Assembly (NCBI GenBank): GCA_019635275.1
Contig: JAHBZV010000005.1
Span: 47,285-111,284 of the forward strand
Source of the DNA: Burkholderiaceae bacterium
GTDB taxonomy: Bacteria; Pseudomonadota; Gammaproteobacteria; Burkholderiales; Burkholderiaceae_E
DNA: 64,000 nucleotides
Direction of reading: 5' to 3'
Both the position numbers and the translations under genes were made by a program. Each line of letters starts with the position of its first letter. Position 1 is the first letter of the stretch. Positions 1 through 14,013 of this stretch are shown piece after piece. Below the pieces are notes generated by a model. It worked only from the letters and a program-made list of their open reading frames with translations. It ran no database searches and had not been told where the DNA came from.

Positions 1-133
1 GATGCTTCCCTACGCGCTGCTGCTCGCCAGCGGCGAAGCCTGGCTCGAGGGGATGCTGACGACGCTGCTGGTCGTCTTCGCCCCAGGCAGCGTGCGACTC
101 TTCGACGAGCGCCACTACCTGAGGCGTCGATGA
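1..133 (+). CDS. C-terminal fragment of a probable ECF-type/CbiM-like permease
   Basis: The open frame enters from the left edge and stops with TGA at 131-133, leaving about 43 residues. The visible part is a hydrophobic segment followed by a short basic tail ending in FDERHYLRRR. The pattern GEAWLEGMLTTLLVV followed by an FDE..YLR tail resembles the C-terminus of the predicted membrane proteins annotated as energy-coupling-factor permeases in Burkholderiales; I recognise it from memory only. It converges on pckG with 13 bases between the two stops. The rest of the gene lies outside the window, so the family call is tentative. Confidence 0.4.
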   Translation, partial: MLPYALLLASGEAWLEGMLTTLLVVFAPGSVRLFDERHYLRRR

Positions 134-146
134 CGCGGCGACGCCC

Positions 147-2069
<1,923 letters not shown>

Positions 2070-2322
2070 GGAAAAACCTCCGTGATTGGGAACCGGCTGC
2101 ATCGGCGCGGACCCGGCCGCGCGCGCGCCCGTTGCCTGCGGCATCCGGGCTGCTGTGCGAATTCGTGCGACTGCTTCGGCATGTCTCCCCCGCCGGTCCT
2201 GTGTCGGTTCGCGCGACGGGGGCCTGTCGCCAGCCAGGCGGCCGGCCGGCGCGGGTCGCGTCCACGGCGGGGGACCGAGTGTACACCCAGCCCGGGAGGG
2301 CCGGACGTGACAAAGGGCGTGT

Positions 2323-3368
<1,046 letters not shown>

Positions 3369-3372
<4 letters not shown>

Positions 3373-5048
3373 GCGGTGCCCGGCATCGGCAGCACGCGCC
3401 CGCCCAGGACGGTGCCGGCGATCCGCACGTCCTTCAGCGCCTCGGGCGCGACCGCCAGCGGGTCGTCGTGCAGCACGCAGAAATCGGCGAACTTGCCGAC
3501 CTCGATCGAGCCGATCCGGTCGTCCATCCGCAGCGTGTAAGCCGCGCCCATCGTGATCGCGTGAAGCGCCTGCGGCACGCCGATCCGCTCGTTCTCGCCG
3601 AGCACCCGTCCCGACGACGTCGTCCGGTTGACCGCGCACCACGCGGTGAACAGCGGCCCGAGCGGGGTGATCGGCGCGTCGGAGTGGATCGCCAACGGCA
3701 CGCCGTGGTCGAGCGCGCTGCCGCAGGCGTCCATCCGGCACGCGCGGTCGGGCCCCATCGTCAGCGTGTAGTGCGCGTCGCCCCAGTAGTACAGGTGATT
3801 GGCGAACAGGTTCGCGCAGATGCCCAGCCGCGCCATGCGCCGGAACTGGGCGGCGTCGGCCATCTGGCAGTGCTGCAGCGTGTGGCGGTGATCGGGCCGC
3901 GGCCACTTCGCCAACGCCGCCTCGATCGAGTCGATGGCCAGCTCGGTCGCTTCGTCGCCGTTGGTGTGGATGTGCAGCTGGAAGCCTTCGCGGTGGAAGA
4001 ACTCGATCGTCGCACGCATCTCGTCCGGCGGCAGGATCCAGATCCCGTTGTCGTGGCCGTTGAAGTAGCCCGGCCAGCGCAATCGCGCCGAGAAGCCCTG
4101 GATCGAGCCGTCGACCACCAGCTTGATCGCGCCGAAGTGCAGCCTGGTCGTGTTGCCGGCCATCCGGGTGCGTACTCGCTCGGCGCCTGCCTCGCGCGGG
4201 ATCGATCCGTCCAGCGACACGTAGGCCGGCACGATGCGCACGGGGAAGTCGGGCTCGGCGGTCAGCCGGTGCAGCGTCGCCACGGCGTCGTCGGAGAGGT
4301 CGTTGACCAGGTCGGTCGCGGTCGTCACGCCGGCGAACTGCGCGATGCGGCCGAAGTTGCGCAGGCCCGCCTCGCTCGTGCCGGCGATCCGGAACACGTT
4401 GCCGGTGAAGCGCATGATCGGAAACATCGCCGCGAACTCCTGCAGTTCGCCGGTCGGCGCACCGCGCTGCGGGCCCGAGTCGAACTTCACCACGCCCTCG
4501 GCCTGGGTGTCGCGATCGATGCCGGCGCGCGCGAGCGCCGCCGAGTTCACGTTCATCAGGTGCTGGCTGGCGTGGAGGATCACCACCGGCCGCGCAGCCG
4601 AGACCCGGTCGAGGTGCTCGATCGTCATCCGCTCGGCGCCGAAGAAGATCGGGTCGAAACCCCAGGCCAGCAACGGCTGCTGCGGGTCGGTCATCTTCGC
4701 TTCGACCGCAATCAGCCGCTCGACGACTTCGCCGAAACTGCGGCAACCCTGCCAGACGGCGCCGTCGGGCGCGGTCCGCGCGTGGAAACCCACGAACGGG
4801 AACTGCCAGAGGCCGCCCGCCATCAGGTGCGAATGCCCTTCGACCAGGCCCGGCATCAGCACCTTGCCGGCGAAACGCGCGTCGAGGTCGAACGAGCCCC
4901 ACTCGCGCATCCGCTCGAGCGACCCGACCGCGAGAACGCGACCGTCGCGCACCGCCACGTGCGTCGCCTCGGGCTGCATCGGGTTCATCGTGATGATCTT
5001 GCGCGCCTGGAAGACGATGGTGCGCGCGGGATCGGCGGAATGGGTCAT
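3369..5048 (-). CDS. YtcJ-type metal-dependent amidohydrolase (amidohydrolase 3 family)
   Basis: A 559-residue amidohydrolase-superfamily protein expected to hydrolyse C-N bonds in amides or cyclic amides using one or two divalent metals. The N-terminal strand leads into VEGHSHL (HxH metal ligands). Later HIHTNGD, TLQHCQM and AIHSDAPITP supply the remaining superfamily ligands, the last holding the catalytic aspartate region. No signal peptide is visible, so it should be cytoplasmic. The ATG at 5048 has GGAG eight bases upstream. It lies 65 bases after the ABC ATPase gene and overlaps cobW by four bases, as part of the transporter operon. Substrate cannot be read from sequence; the YtcJ group has few characterised members. 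Confidence 0.88.
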
Positions 5049-5113
5049 CGGTGTCGCTCCGGGGGCTCGAGGAAAGGTGGATCAGCCACGCGCGCGCCGC
5101 TTCGGCGGCATGT

Positions 5114-6162
5114 TCAGGCCGACTGCGGATCGAGGATCGGCCGCGCCCGCCCGTCGATCACCTCGACGCGCCGGCAGCGCACCCAGTGCCCCGGCGCCAC
5201 TTCACGCAGTGGCGGCAACCCGATGCCGCAGGCCGGCTCGGCCACGGGGCAGCGACCCGCGAACCGGCAGCCCGGCGGCGGAGAGATCGGGCTCGGCGGG
5301 TCGCCGCTCAGCCGGATGCGCTTCGCAGCGCGCGCGCGTCCGCCCTTCACGGTCGGCACTGCCGACATCAGCGCGACGCTGTACGGATGCAGCGGCTCGG
5401 CGAAGAACGCCGCGCGCGGCGCGCGCTCGACGATCTGCCCGAGGTACATCACGGCGATCTCGTCGCAGAGGTGCTCGACCACGGCCATGTCGTGCGAGAT
5501 GAACAGGTAGGTCAGGCCGAGCTCGCGCTGCAGTCGCGCCAGCAGGTTCAGGATCTGCGCGCGGATCGCGACGTCGAGCGCGGACACCGGCTCGTCGCAG
5601 ACGACGAGATCGGGCTGGGTCGCCAGCGCCCGCGCGATGTTGATGCGCTGGCGCTGGCCGCCCGAGAACTGGTGCGGAAACAGCCGCTGCTGCTCGGGGC
5701 GCAAGCCCACCTGCGTGAACAGCTCGGCGACCCGCTCGGTGCGCTGCGCGGGGGTGCCGATGCCCATCAGGTCGAGCGGCGCGCGCACCGCGTCGCCGGC
5801 GCGCTGCCGCGGATTGAGCGACGAAAACGGGTCCTGGAAGATGATCTGCAGCCGCCGGCGCGCCTGGCGCAGCGCCTCGCCTTCGAGCGTGCCGAGGTCG
5901 AGCTCGCCGAGCCGGATCGATCCCGCGGTGACCGGCGCGAGACGCATCACGGCCAGCGCGGTCGTCGTCTTGCCCGAGCCGGATTCGCCGACCACGGCCA
6001 GCGTCGTGCCGCGCGCGATCTCGAGCGAGACGCCGTCGACCGCCCTGACGACTTCGGGCGGCTTGAACCAGCCCTGCTTCGGGCGCGGGAAGTGCACCTT
6101 CAGGTCGCTGACCGACAGCAGCGCGGGCGCGCGGCCCGCGGTGCCCAACGTGGCGCTCGCGC

Positions 6163-6166
<4 letters not shown>
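5114..6166 (-). CDS. Oligopeptide/dipeptide ABC transporter ATP-binding protein (DppF/OppF type)
   Basis: A 350-residue cytoplasmic ATPase of a Dpp/Opp-type importer. It shows Walker A (GESGSGKTT), the ABC signature FSGGQRQRINIARA, Walker B ending CDEP, and the C-terminal oligopeptide-transporter extension with a cysteine cluster (GCRFAGRCPVAEPAC) that is typical of this subfamily and often annotated as an Fe-S site. Its ATG overlaps the stop of the preceding ATPase gene by four bases (ATGA). With the DppD-type partner it should form the heterodimeric motor of the transporter encoded upstream. Solute class is inferred from family; these systems also carry nickel, glutathione and opines. Confidence 0.94.
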
Positions 6167-7157
<991 letters not shown>

Positions 7158-7158
<1 letters not shown>

Positions 7159-8045
7159 CAGCGCTCCCTCAGCTTCGGGTTCAGCGCGTCGTTCAGGCCG
7201 TCGCCGATCAGGCTGACCGCGAGCACGGTGACGAAGATCGCCGCACCGGGAAACGTCACCGCCCACCAGCTGGTCAGCACGTACTGGCGGCTCGAGCCGA
7301 TCATCAGCCCCCAGCTCATCTGGTTCGGGTCGCCGAGCCCCAGGAACGACAGCCCGGCCTCGAAGAGGATCGCCGAGCCGACCGCGAGCGTCGCCGACAC
7401 GACCAACGGCGGAAACGCGTTGGGCAAGATGACCTTCCAGATGATCCGGCCGTCGCCGGCGCCGATCGCGCGCTCGGCGCGCACGAACTCGAGGCTGCGC
7501 ACCTTGAGGAACTCCGCGCGCGTCAGGCGTGCCGTGCCCGGCCAGATCACGATGCCGATCGCGATCGTCACCGTCACCAGCGTCGGCGAGAACAGCGTGA
7601 CCACCACCATCGCGAACAGCAGCGCCGGCAGCACCTGGAAGAACTCGGTGACGCGCATCAGCGCCGCGTCGATCCGCCCGCCGTAGTAGCCGGCCATCGC
7701 GCCGATCGTGATGCCGATGATCACCGACAGCAACGCGGCCACCGCGCCGACCAGCAGCGTCGCGCGGCCGCCGTAGACCAGCGTGGTCAGCACGTCGCGG
7801 CCGAGGTAGTCGGTGCCGAGCCACGCCTCCTCGCTGAACGGCGGCGTCATCGGCGCGGCGCGGATCTCGAACGGGTCGGCCACGTGCACCAGCGGGCCGA
7901 AGATCGCCACCAGCAGCACGAAGCCGAGGATCAGCATCCCCGCGATCGCCGACGGGTTGCGCAGGAACATGCGCAGCGCCTCGACGGTCGGATGCTCGAC
8001 GCGGGGCAGCTTCGCCGCCGCGGCCGTGGGAGTCGCCGCGCTCAT
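7158..8045 (-). CDS. ABC transporter permease (DppC/OppC type)
   Basis: A 295-residue inner-membrane permease. After a short cytoplasmic N-terminus comes a hydrophobic segment (IAGMLILGFVLLVAIFG). This is followed by a periplasmic loop, further membrane spans, and the EAA-type cytoplasmic loop (EFLKVRSLEFVRAERAIGAG) that contacts the ATPases. The N-terminal OppC domain and length are typical. It starts four bases inside the end of the DppB-type gene (ATGA overlap) and ends one base into dppD, so all four transporter genes are likely translated as a coupled set. Confidence 0.94.
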
Positions 8046-9022
8046 GACACCTTGATCCTCGGGTCGACCAGCCGGTAGGCGAGATCGGTCAGCTGGTTCA
8101 TGATCACCACCACGATCGACGAGAAGAGCAGCACGCCGAGGATGGTCGGATAGTCGCGCCGCAGCACCGACTCGAAGGCGAGCCGGCCGAGCCCCGGCCA
8201 GTTGAACACCGTCTCGACCAGGATCGCGCCGGCCATCACGTTGCCGAACTGCAGGCCGAGGATCGTGATCACCGGCAGCACGGCATTGCGCAGCGCGTGC
8301 TTGTACAGCACCACGCCTTCGGCCAGCCCCTTGGCGCGAGCGGTGCGGATGAAGTCGCTGCCCAGCACGTCGAGCATGCTGGCGCGCGCGAGCCGGCTGT
8401 ATTGCGCGAGGTAGACCAGCGCGAGCGTCAGCGTCGGCAGGACCAGGTGGTGCAGCACGTCGACGAAGCCCGCGAGGCTTTCCGCGCTGGCAAGCGACTC
8501 GACGTCGCGCATCCCGGAGACCGGGAACAGCGGAATGACCGACGCAAACAGGATCACCAGCATGATGCCGGTCCAGAACACCGGCGCCGCGAAACCGACC
8601 AGGGAGAGCACCGTGATCGTCTGCGACAGCGGCCCGTTGGGCTTGCGCGAGGACAGCACGCCCAGCGCCGTGCCGGCGAGGAACGCGACCAGCACCGAAG
8701 CCAGCACCAGCAGCAGCGTGGCCGGCACCCGCTCGGCGATCAGTCCGGAGACCGGCAGATTGAAGTAGTACGAGTGCCCGAGGTCCCCGCGCACGACCTT
8801 GCCCAGGTACACCGCGAGCTGCACCGGCATCGGGCGGTCGAGCCCGTACTGCGCGCGAAGCTGGGCCTTCAGCTCCTCGGACATCCCGCCGCTGGCGCCG
8901 GCGATCGTCTCGACCGGGTCGCCCGGCGCCGCGTGAACCAGCACGAAGTTCAGCACGACGACGGCCGCGACGAGCGCGATCCCCTGCAACAGGCGCGAAA
9001 TCAGGTATCGGCTGGTGCTCAT
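8042..9022 (-). CDS. ABC transporter permease (DppB/OppB type)
   Basis: A 326-residue inner-membrane permease that pairs with the DppC-type subunit. The N-terminal membrane segment (YLISRLLQGIALVAAVVVL) and the following HAAPGDPVETI motif are hallmarks of DppB/OppB. The EAA-type loop lies around RTARAKGLAEGVVLYKHALR. The ATG at 9022 overlaps the stop of the upstream amidohydrolase gene by four bases. The order amidohydrolase-B-C-D-F suggests that the imported compound is the amidohydrolase substrate or its precursor. Confidence 0.94.
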   Translation of the reverse strand: MSTSRYLISRLLQGIALVAAVVVLNFVLVHAAPGDPVETIAGASGGMSEELKAQLRAQYGLDRPMPVQLAVYLGKVVRGDLGHSYYFNLPVSGLIAERVPATLLLVLASVLVAFLAGTALGVLSSRKPNGPLSQTITVLSLVGFAAPVFWTGIMLVILFASVIPLFPVSGMRDVESLASAESLAGFVDVLHHLVLPTLTLALVYLAQYSRLARASMLDVLGSDFIRTARAKGLAEGVVLYKHALRNAVLPVITILGLQFGNVMAGAILVETVFNWPGLGRLAFESVLRRDYPTILGVLLFSSIVVVIMNQLTDLAYRLVDPRIKVS

Positions 9023-10461
9023 GGATTGCCCAGCGAAAGACTGCGCGGGGCGAACTGGTCGGCAGTCCGGCCGGCCCAGTCGCGCCGCGGAATGTCACGC
9101 GCCGCGCGGCTCTGCGCCTCGTCCAGGCGAGCCGACGCGGCCTCCTGGTCGAGCGTCAGCACCTTGCGATCGGCGACGACCTTGCGCCCATCGACGTAGA
9201 CGTCGCGCACCGCACGATCAGCCGCGACGTAGACGAGGCTGCGCAGCGGATCGCGCACCGGATGCATCGCCGGATGATCCAGGTCCACGAGCACCAGATC
9301 GGCCTTGGCGCCCGTCGCCAGGCGGCCGAGGTCGTCGCGCCCGAGCGCATCCGCGCCGCCCACGGTCGCCGCGTGGAACACGTCGCCGGTGCCGACCGCG
9401 TGCACGTCGCGAGCGGCGATGTGCGCGACCATCAGCGCCGTCCGCATCTCTTCGAGCATGTTCAGCGGCAGCGTATCGGTGCCCAGGCCAATTCCTACGC
9501 CGCGCCGCAGGTAGCTGCCCAGGTCCTCGAGCATCGCCCCGTAGCGGGCGAACGGCAGCGGACAGTGCGCGACGCGGGTGCCGCTGTCGGCCAGCAGGTC
9601 GAGATCCCTGCGCGTGTGCCAGCGCAACCACGAGTGGGTGTCGATGAAGATCGCGTGCGCCAGAAGCGTGTGCGGGCCGAGAAGGCCGATCGAACCGGCC
9701 CATTGCACCGGCGTCGCGCCGTGCCGGCGCACCATCTCATGGAACTCGACGACGCTCTGGGATGCGTGCGTCGTGAAAGTCAAACCGCGTTCGACGGCCG
9801 CTGCCAGGCTGTCGCGCAGCAAGGACTCCGAACAGGTATCGATCTGGCCGGGCGCCACCACGCCGCCCAGGCGCCCGCAGGGGTGGCACTGTGCCGCCTC
9901 GATCAGCGACAACGCCTGGTCGAAGCCGCGGCGCCCCGCCGCCTCGTCCCAGTCGTAGCCGAGCGCATGGCGATTCGTCACCAGCCAGCGCGCCGAGGCA
10001 TAGGCAGGCCCCAGGTACACGCGCAGCCCGCTGCGGGCTGCCAGGTCGAGCCAGCCGGGCGTTGCGGCATTCAGGTCGACGACGGTCGTCACGCCCGACC
10101 GCAGCAGTTCGCAATAGCCGTACTCGGAAGCGGCGAGCTGTCCCTCGCCGTCGATCCGGAACGCCGCCAGCCGTTCGTACAGGCCGGTCATGTACATTTC
10201 CGGCACGCCGTGCTCTTCCCGCAGCCCCTTGCCGGCCGGCTCCGAGCCCGAGTGCGCGTGGACGTTCACCAAGCCGGGCATCACGAACCGCGCACGCCCG
10301 TCCACGACCTCGTCCGCGGCGCCGCGGTAGTCCGGGCCCACGTGCACGAGGCGGTCACCGCGGAAGGCCACGTCGACGTCGCGCCGGTACTCGTGGCGCC
10401 TCTCGCCAGCGTTCCAGACCGCAGCCCAGGCCGCGCCGCGAATCAGCGTCGTCGCGCTCAT
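9019..10461 (-). CDS. Atz/Trz family amidohydrolase (deaminase/chlorohydrolase type)
   Basis: A 480-residue cytoplasmic amidohydrolase of the cytosine-deaminase/AtzA/TrzN/SsnA group. The metal ligands are visible as VNVHAHSG (HxH, near residue 70), THASQS, LLAHAIFID, and GLGTDTLPLNMLEEM, where the aspartate of GTD is the expected catalytic base. These enzymes remove amino, chloro or alkylamino groups from heterocycles or cleave amidines. The ATG at 10461 overlaps the stop of the small transporter gene by four bases. Being sandwiched between a small exporter-like protein and the Dpp-type permease, it probably acts on the imported solute. The substrate is not deducible. Confidence 0.9.
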   Translation of the reverse strand: MSATTLIRGAAWAAVWNAGERRHEYRRDVDVAFRGDRLVHVGPDYRGAADEVVDGRARFVMPGLVNVHAHSGSEPAGKGLREEHGVPEMYMTGLYERLAAFRIDGEGQLAASEYGYCELLRSGVTTVVDLNAATPGWLDLAARSGLRVYLGPAYASARWLVTNRHALGYDWDEAAGRRGFDQALSLIEAAQCHPCGRLGGVVAPGQIDTCSESLLRDSLAAAVERGLTFTTHASQSVVEFHEMVRRHGATPVQWAGSIGLLGPHTLLAHAIFIDTHSWLRWHTRRDLDLLADSGTRVAHCPLPFARYGAMLEDLGSYLRRGVGIGLGTDTLPLNMLEEMRTALMVAHIAARDVHAVGTGDVFHAATVGGADALGRDDLGRLATGAKADLVLVDLDHPAMHPVRDPLRSLVYVAADRAVRDVYVDGRKVVADRKVLTLDQEAASARLDEAQSRAARDIPRRDWAGRTADQFAPRSLSLGNP

Positions 10462-10937
10462 GGCCGCCCCATCTGCAAGAGGGCCACGCCGAGCAGTACG
10501 CAGCCGACGCCGCACAAGCGAGGGATCGATACGGCCTGCATCGGAAAGTCGAACAGGCCGAAGTGATCGATGAACAGCGACGCCGCCACCGACCCGAAGA
10601 TGGTCGCGGCCGCGAACGCCGCTGCGCCGATCTTCGGGGCAACGAACAAGGCGCCGAAGACGAACGCCGCACCGATGAATCCGCCGGCCCATGTCCACCA
10701 CGGAAGCGCGAGGGCGGCGCGCAGGTTCGGCGCCGGCAGGCGCAAGGCCATGACCAGAACAAGCAGTGCCAGCGATGCCACAGCGGTGTTGGTGAGCGCG
10801 CCATAGAGCGGATGGCCCTGGCCGGCAGCCATCTGCGCGTTGATGGCCGACTGGACCGGCACGGCGGCGCCGACCGCGACAGCCGTCACGACCAGTGCAA
10901 GCCCGCTGCTGCTCATGGACGCCATTTCCCCGTGCAT
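10458..10937 (-). CDS. DMT-type small membrane transporter (DUF606/YdcZ family)
   Basis: A protein of up to 159 residues with about four hydrophobic segments, matching the YdcZ/DUF606 half-size drug/metabolite transporters, which are thought to dimerise. The typical beginning (ALVVTAVAVGAAVPVQSAINAQM) and the end (GVGCVLLGVALLQMGR) are both present. Three in-frame ATGs at 10937, 10925 and 10916 are possible starts; 10925, preceded by ACGGGGAA, looks best for ribosome binding, but the longest is given. It lies 28 bases after the binding-protein gene and overlaps the amidohydrolase by four bases, so it belongs to the operon. Confidence 0.85.
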   Translation of the reverse strand: MHGEMASMSSSGLALVVTAVAVGAAVPVQSAINAQMAAGQGHPLYGALTNTAVASLALLVLVMALRLPAPNLRAALALPWWTWAGGFIGAAFVFGALFVAPKIGAAAFAAATIFGSVAASLFIDHFGLFDFPMQAVSIPRLCGVGCVLLGVALLQMGRP

Positions 10938-10965
10938 TCGTGCCCGAACGGTCTGCCCGGCCGCA

Positions 10966-12561
10966 CTACTTCAGGTACACCTCGTCGTACGGCGACATCG
11001 GGCCCCAGATCGAGGTCGGCACGTTGCCCACCGTCCTGAGGGCCGCCGTGTGATACGGGACGACATTGATGAAATCGATCGGCAGCTCGTCGGTGACGAT
11101 CTTCTGGAACGTCGCGTAGTAGGCCTTGCGCTTGGTCGGGTCGAGCACGCCGCCCGCGGTGTTCAGGAGTTCGTCGACCTGCGGATTGCGGTACGACTGC
11201 GTGTTCGTCCAGATGATCGGGCGGATGTTGCTCGACAGGTAGGTGCGATGCACGCCGATGATCGGGTCGCCCCAGTTGAAGACGAGGTCCATCGTCATGT
11301 CGAAGTCGTGGGCGGCGATCCGCTTGGCCCAGGCCGGGAAGTCGGCCGACGCGCGCACGTCGACCGCGATGCCGATCTTCTTCAGCTGCCCCCGGACGTA
11401 CTCGGCGACGGTCTTCTGCTGGTCGTCGGCGCCGGGCAGGTAGTCGATCGTCAGCTTGAATCGCTCGCCGTTGGCGCCCGGCTTGTAGCCGGCCTCGTCG
11501 AGCAGCGCCGCCGCCTTCTTCAGGTCGAGCGGATACCGGACCACGTCGGTGACCGCGAACGGACTCGTGGGCACGATCGGGCCGTCGGCGGGGACCGCGA
11601 AGCCCCCCATCAGCGCCCTGGTGATGAAGTTCTTGTCGACCGCGTGCGCAATGGCCTTGCGCACCTTGACGTCGCTCAGCGGCTTGCGCTCGAGGTTGAA
11701 CGCCAGCCAGTTGAGCGGGCCGATCCCCTCGTAGCCTTTCGGCGTCAGCGTGAGCTTGGCGTTGTCCTTGAGCCGGCGCAAGTCGGTGGGCACCGAGACG
11801 AACGGCAGCATCTGGATATCGCCGCGCTCGAGGCCGAGCATCAGGCTCGACGCGTCCGGGCTCAGGTTGACGACCACCTTGTCGAGGTAGGGCTTGCCCG
11901 GCAGGAAGAACTTGTCGAAGCGCTCCATCACGATCCGCTGGCCGGCCTTGAACTCGACCAGCCGGAACGGTCCCGAACCCACGACGTCGGCGCTGTTGCG
12001 CGGGTGCGTCTTCAGGTCCTGGCCGTCTCCGTAGACGTGCTTCGGCAGGATCGGGCACAGTGCGGGCGACATCGCCAGCACGATGGCCGGGTGCGGCTTG
12101 TTCATCCGGATGATCGCCGTGTACGCGTCGGGCGTGTCGACCTTCTCGACCGGCCCGAGCATCGTCTGGAACGGATGGTTCGCCTTGATCGCCATGATCG
12201 AGAACGCGACGTCGGCGCTCGTCACCGGCTTGCCATCGTGGAACACGGCGTTCTTGCGCAGGTTCAGCGTCAGCGACATCCCGTCTTCGGCGAGCTTCCA
12301 GGACTCGGCCAGGTAGGGCTGCGGGTTCCACTTGTCGTCGAAGCGAAGCGGGCTCGCGAACAGCTGCGTCGACGGCACCGCGGTCGCGATCCCGGACTGC
12401 ACCGCGCCGTTCAGGTGGCGCGGCGTCTGCGTGGTGCCCACCACCAGCGTGCCGCCCCGCTTGGGCTGCTCCTGGGCGACGACGGGAAGCGCCAGCGACG
12501 AGCAGGCTGCGAAGCAGGCGCCGGCCATCAGGCGGCGTCGGGCGACAGAGAAGTCGGTCAT
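10966..12561 (-). CDS. Periplasmic solute-binding protein, SBP family 5 (Dpp/Opp type)
   Basis: A 531-residue extracytoplasmic binding protein for the Dpp-type transporter encoded downstream. The N-terminus has a twin-arginine-like signal (ARRRLMAGACFAACSSLAL) with a likely cleavage after ALPVVAQ. The mature part follows SBP family 5, with GTLVVGTTQTPRHLN near the start and YLAESWKLAEDGMSLTLNLR typical of the first lobe. The ATG at 12561 has GGAG about six bases upstream; a longer in-frame start at 12654 lacks this and would bury the signal peptide. It is probably the first gene of a nine-gene operon that runs to cobW. Confidence 0.93.
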   Translation of the reverse strand: MTDFSVARRRLMAGACFAACSSLALPVVAQEQPKRGGTLVVGTTQTPRHLNGAVQSGIATAVPSTQLFASPLRFDDKWNPQPYLAESWKLAEDGMSLTLNLRKNAVFHDGKPVTSADVAFSIMAIKANHPFQTMLGPVEKVDTPDAYTAIIRMNKPHPAIVLAMSPALCPILPKHVYGDGQDLKTHPRNSADVVGSGPFRLVEFKAGQRIVMERFDKFFLPGKPYLDKVVVNLSPDASSLMLGLERGDIQMLPFVSVPTDLRRLKDNAKLTLTPKGYEGIGPLNWLAFNLERKPLSDVKVRKAIAHAVDKNFITRALMGGFAVPADGPIVPTSPFAVTDVVRYPLDLKKAAALLDEAGYKPGANGERFKLTIDYLPGADDQQKTVAEYVRGQLKKIGIAVDVRASADFPAWAKRIAAHDFDMTMDLVFNWGDPIIGVHRTYLSSNIRPIIWTNTQSYRNPQVDELLNTAGGVLDPTKRKAYYATFQKIVTDELPIDFINVVPYHTAALRTVGNVPTSIWGPMSPYDEVYLK

Positions 12562-12750
12562 GGTGGTCTCCGGATCGGGTAAGCCGCGCGTGGCGCGCGT
12601 TGGATGCACGATAAGGAAGATCACCGACCGGCCATAGAACCAGTCCGGCAGCATGAATAGAGCCAGCGTCTCAGGGAATGCCCGGGGGGGAACGCGCGCA
12701 GGCCGACGACGGAAGGAGGAGCGCGCCGGGCGACGAAGCGCGAAGCCGGC

Positions 12751-14013
12751 TCAGCGCGCCGCGCCGCTGCGCACGGCGCTGCCGGCCCGCGCCAGCATCG
12801 CGCGCGCGAGCACGCGGCATCCCGCGGCGAGGTCCGCCGGCGTCGCGCTCTCCGCCTCGTTGTGGCTGACGCCGCCGGCGCAGGGCACGAAGACCATCGC
12901 CGTCGGCGCGATGCGCGAGATCGCAATCGCGTCGTGCGCGGCCCCGCTCACCATCTCGAGGTACGCGAGGCCCTCGGCGCGCGCACCCTCGCGCACCGCC
13001 GCCACGCAGTCCGCATCGAAGGGCGCGGCCGGCTGATCGAGCACCTCGTGCAGCGTCGCCTCGAGGCTGCCGCGCGCCGCCGCGTCGGCGACCGCCTCGC
13101 GCACCGCCGCGTCCATCGCCGCGCGCCGCCCATCGTCGGGATGGCGAATCTCGATGCTCATCGACACGCGGCCGGGGATCACGTTGCGGCTGTCCGGCGA
13201 CACCGACAGGTGCCCCACGGTGGCCACGCCGCCGGGCGGAAAAGCGGTGCCGATCCGGTTCACCGCCTCGACCACGCGCGCAGCACCCAGCAGCGCGTCG
13301 CGCCGCCGGTCCATCGGCGTGCTGCCGGCGTGCGCCGCCTGGCCGGCGAGCTCGAGGTCGTACCAGCACTGGCCCTGCCCGCCGGTGACCACGCCGATCG
13401 TGTGGTTCGTCTCTTCGAGCACCGGCCCCTGCTCGATGTGTGCCTCGAAGTACGCGCCGATCGGCCGGCCGCCGAGCCCTTCGCCGCGATAGCCGATGCG
13501 CGCGAGTTCGTCGCCGAACGCAAGGCCCTGCGCGTCGCGGCTGCCCAGCACCGCATCGAGCGACATCAGGCCGGCGAACGCCATCGAACCCATCATCGAC
13601 GGGGCGAAACGCGTGCCTTCCTCGTTGGTCCAGGCGACGACCTCGATCGGCGCCTCGGTCTCGATGCCGGCGTCGTTCAGCGCACGCACGACCTCGAGCC
13701 CCGCCATCACGCCGTAGGCTCCGTCGAAGCGCCCGCCGTTGGGCTGGGTGTCGAGGTGGCTGCCGGTGACGACCGGCGGCAGCGCCCCGTCGCGGCCGGC
13801 TCGCCGCGCGAAGACGTTGCCGACCGCGTCATAGCGCACCGTGCAGCCGGCCTCGCGGCACCAGCGCGCGAAAAGATCGCGCCCGCGGCGGTCCTCGTCG
13901 GTGAGCGCGAGCCGCCGAACGCCTCCGCCGGCGATCGCGCCGACCTCGGCCAGGTCCATCAGCGAGCGCCACAGGCGCTCGCCGTCGATCCGCAGGTCGG
14001 CGTGCCGGCTCAG
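12751..14013 (-). CDS. N-carbamoyl-L-amino acid hydrolase / allantoate amidohydrolase family (M20), probable CTG start
   Basis: A protein of about 420 residues of the M20 hydantoinase/carbamoylase family, which removes the carbamoyl group from N-carbamoyl amino acids with a dinuclear metal site. Visible motifs are VTGSHLDTQPNGGRFDG (first His/Asp ligands), WTNEEGTRFAPSMMGS (Glu pair), EAHIEQGPVLE, and SGAAHDAIAISRIAPTAMVF. The conserved family beginning LRIDGERLWRSLMDLAEVG lies upstream of the first ATG (13959), and no ATG, GTG or TTG precedes it outside xsc. A CTG at 14013 overlaps the xsc stop by four bases (CTGA), so a coupled CTG start is likely; otherwise the ATG form would be N-terminally short. 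Confidence 0.88.
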   Translation of the reverse strand: MSRHADLRIDGERLWRSLMDLAEVGAIAGGGVRRLALTDEDRRGRDLFARWCREAGCTVRYDAVGNVFARRAGRDGALPPVVTGSHLDTQPNGGRFDGAYGVMAGLEVVRALNDAGIETEAPIEVVAWTNEEGTRFAPSMMGSMAFAGLMSLDAVLGSRDAQGLAFGDELARIGYRGEGLGGRPIGAYFEAHIEQGPVLEETNHTIGVVTGGQGQCWYDLELAGQAAHAGSTPMDRRRDALLGAARVVEAVNRIGTAFPPGGVATVGHLSVSPDSRNVIPGRVSMSIEIRHPDDGRRAAMDAAVREAVADAAARGSLEATLHEVLDQPAAPFDADCVAAVREGARAEGLAYLEMVSGAAHDAIAISRIAPTAMVFVPCAGGVSHNEAESATPADLAAGCRVLARAMLARAGSAVRSGAAR

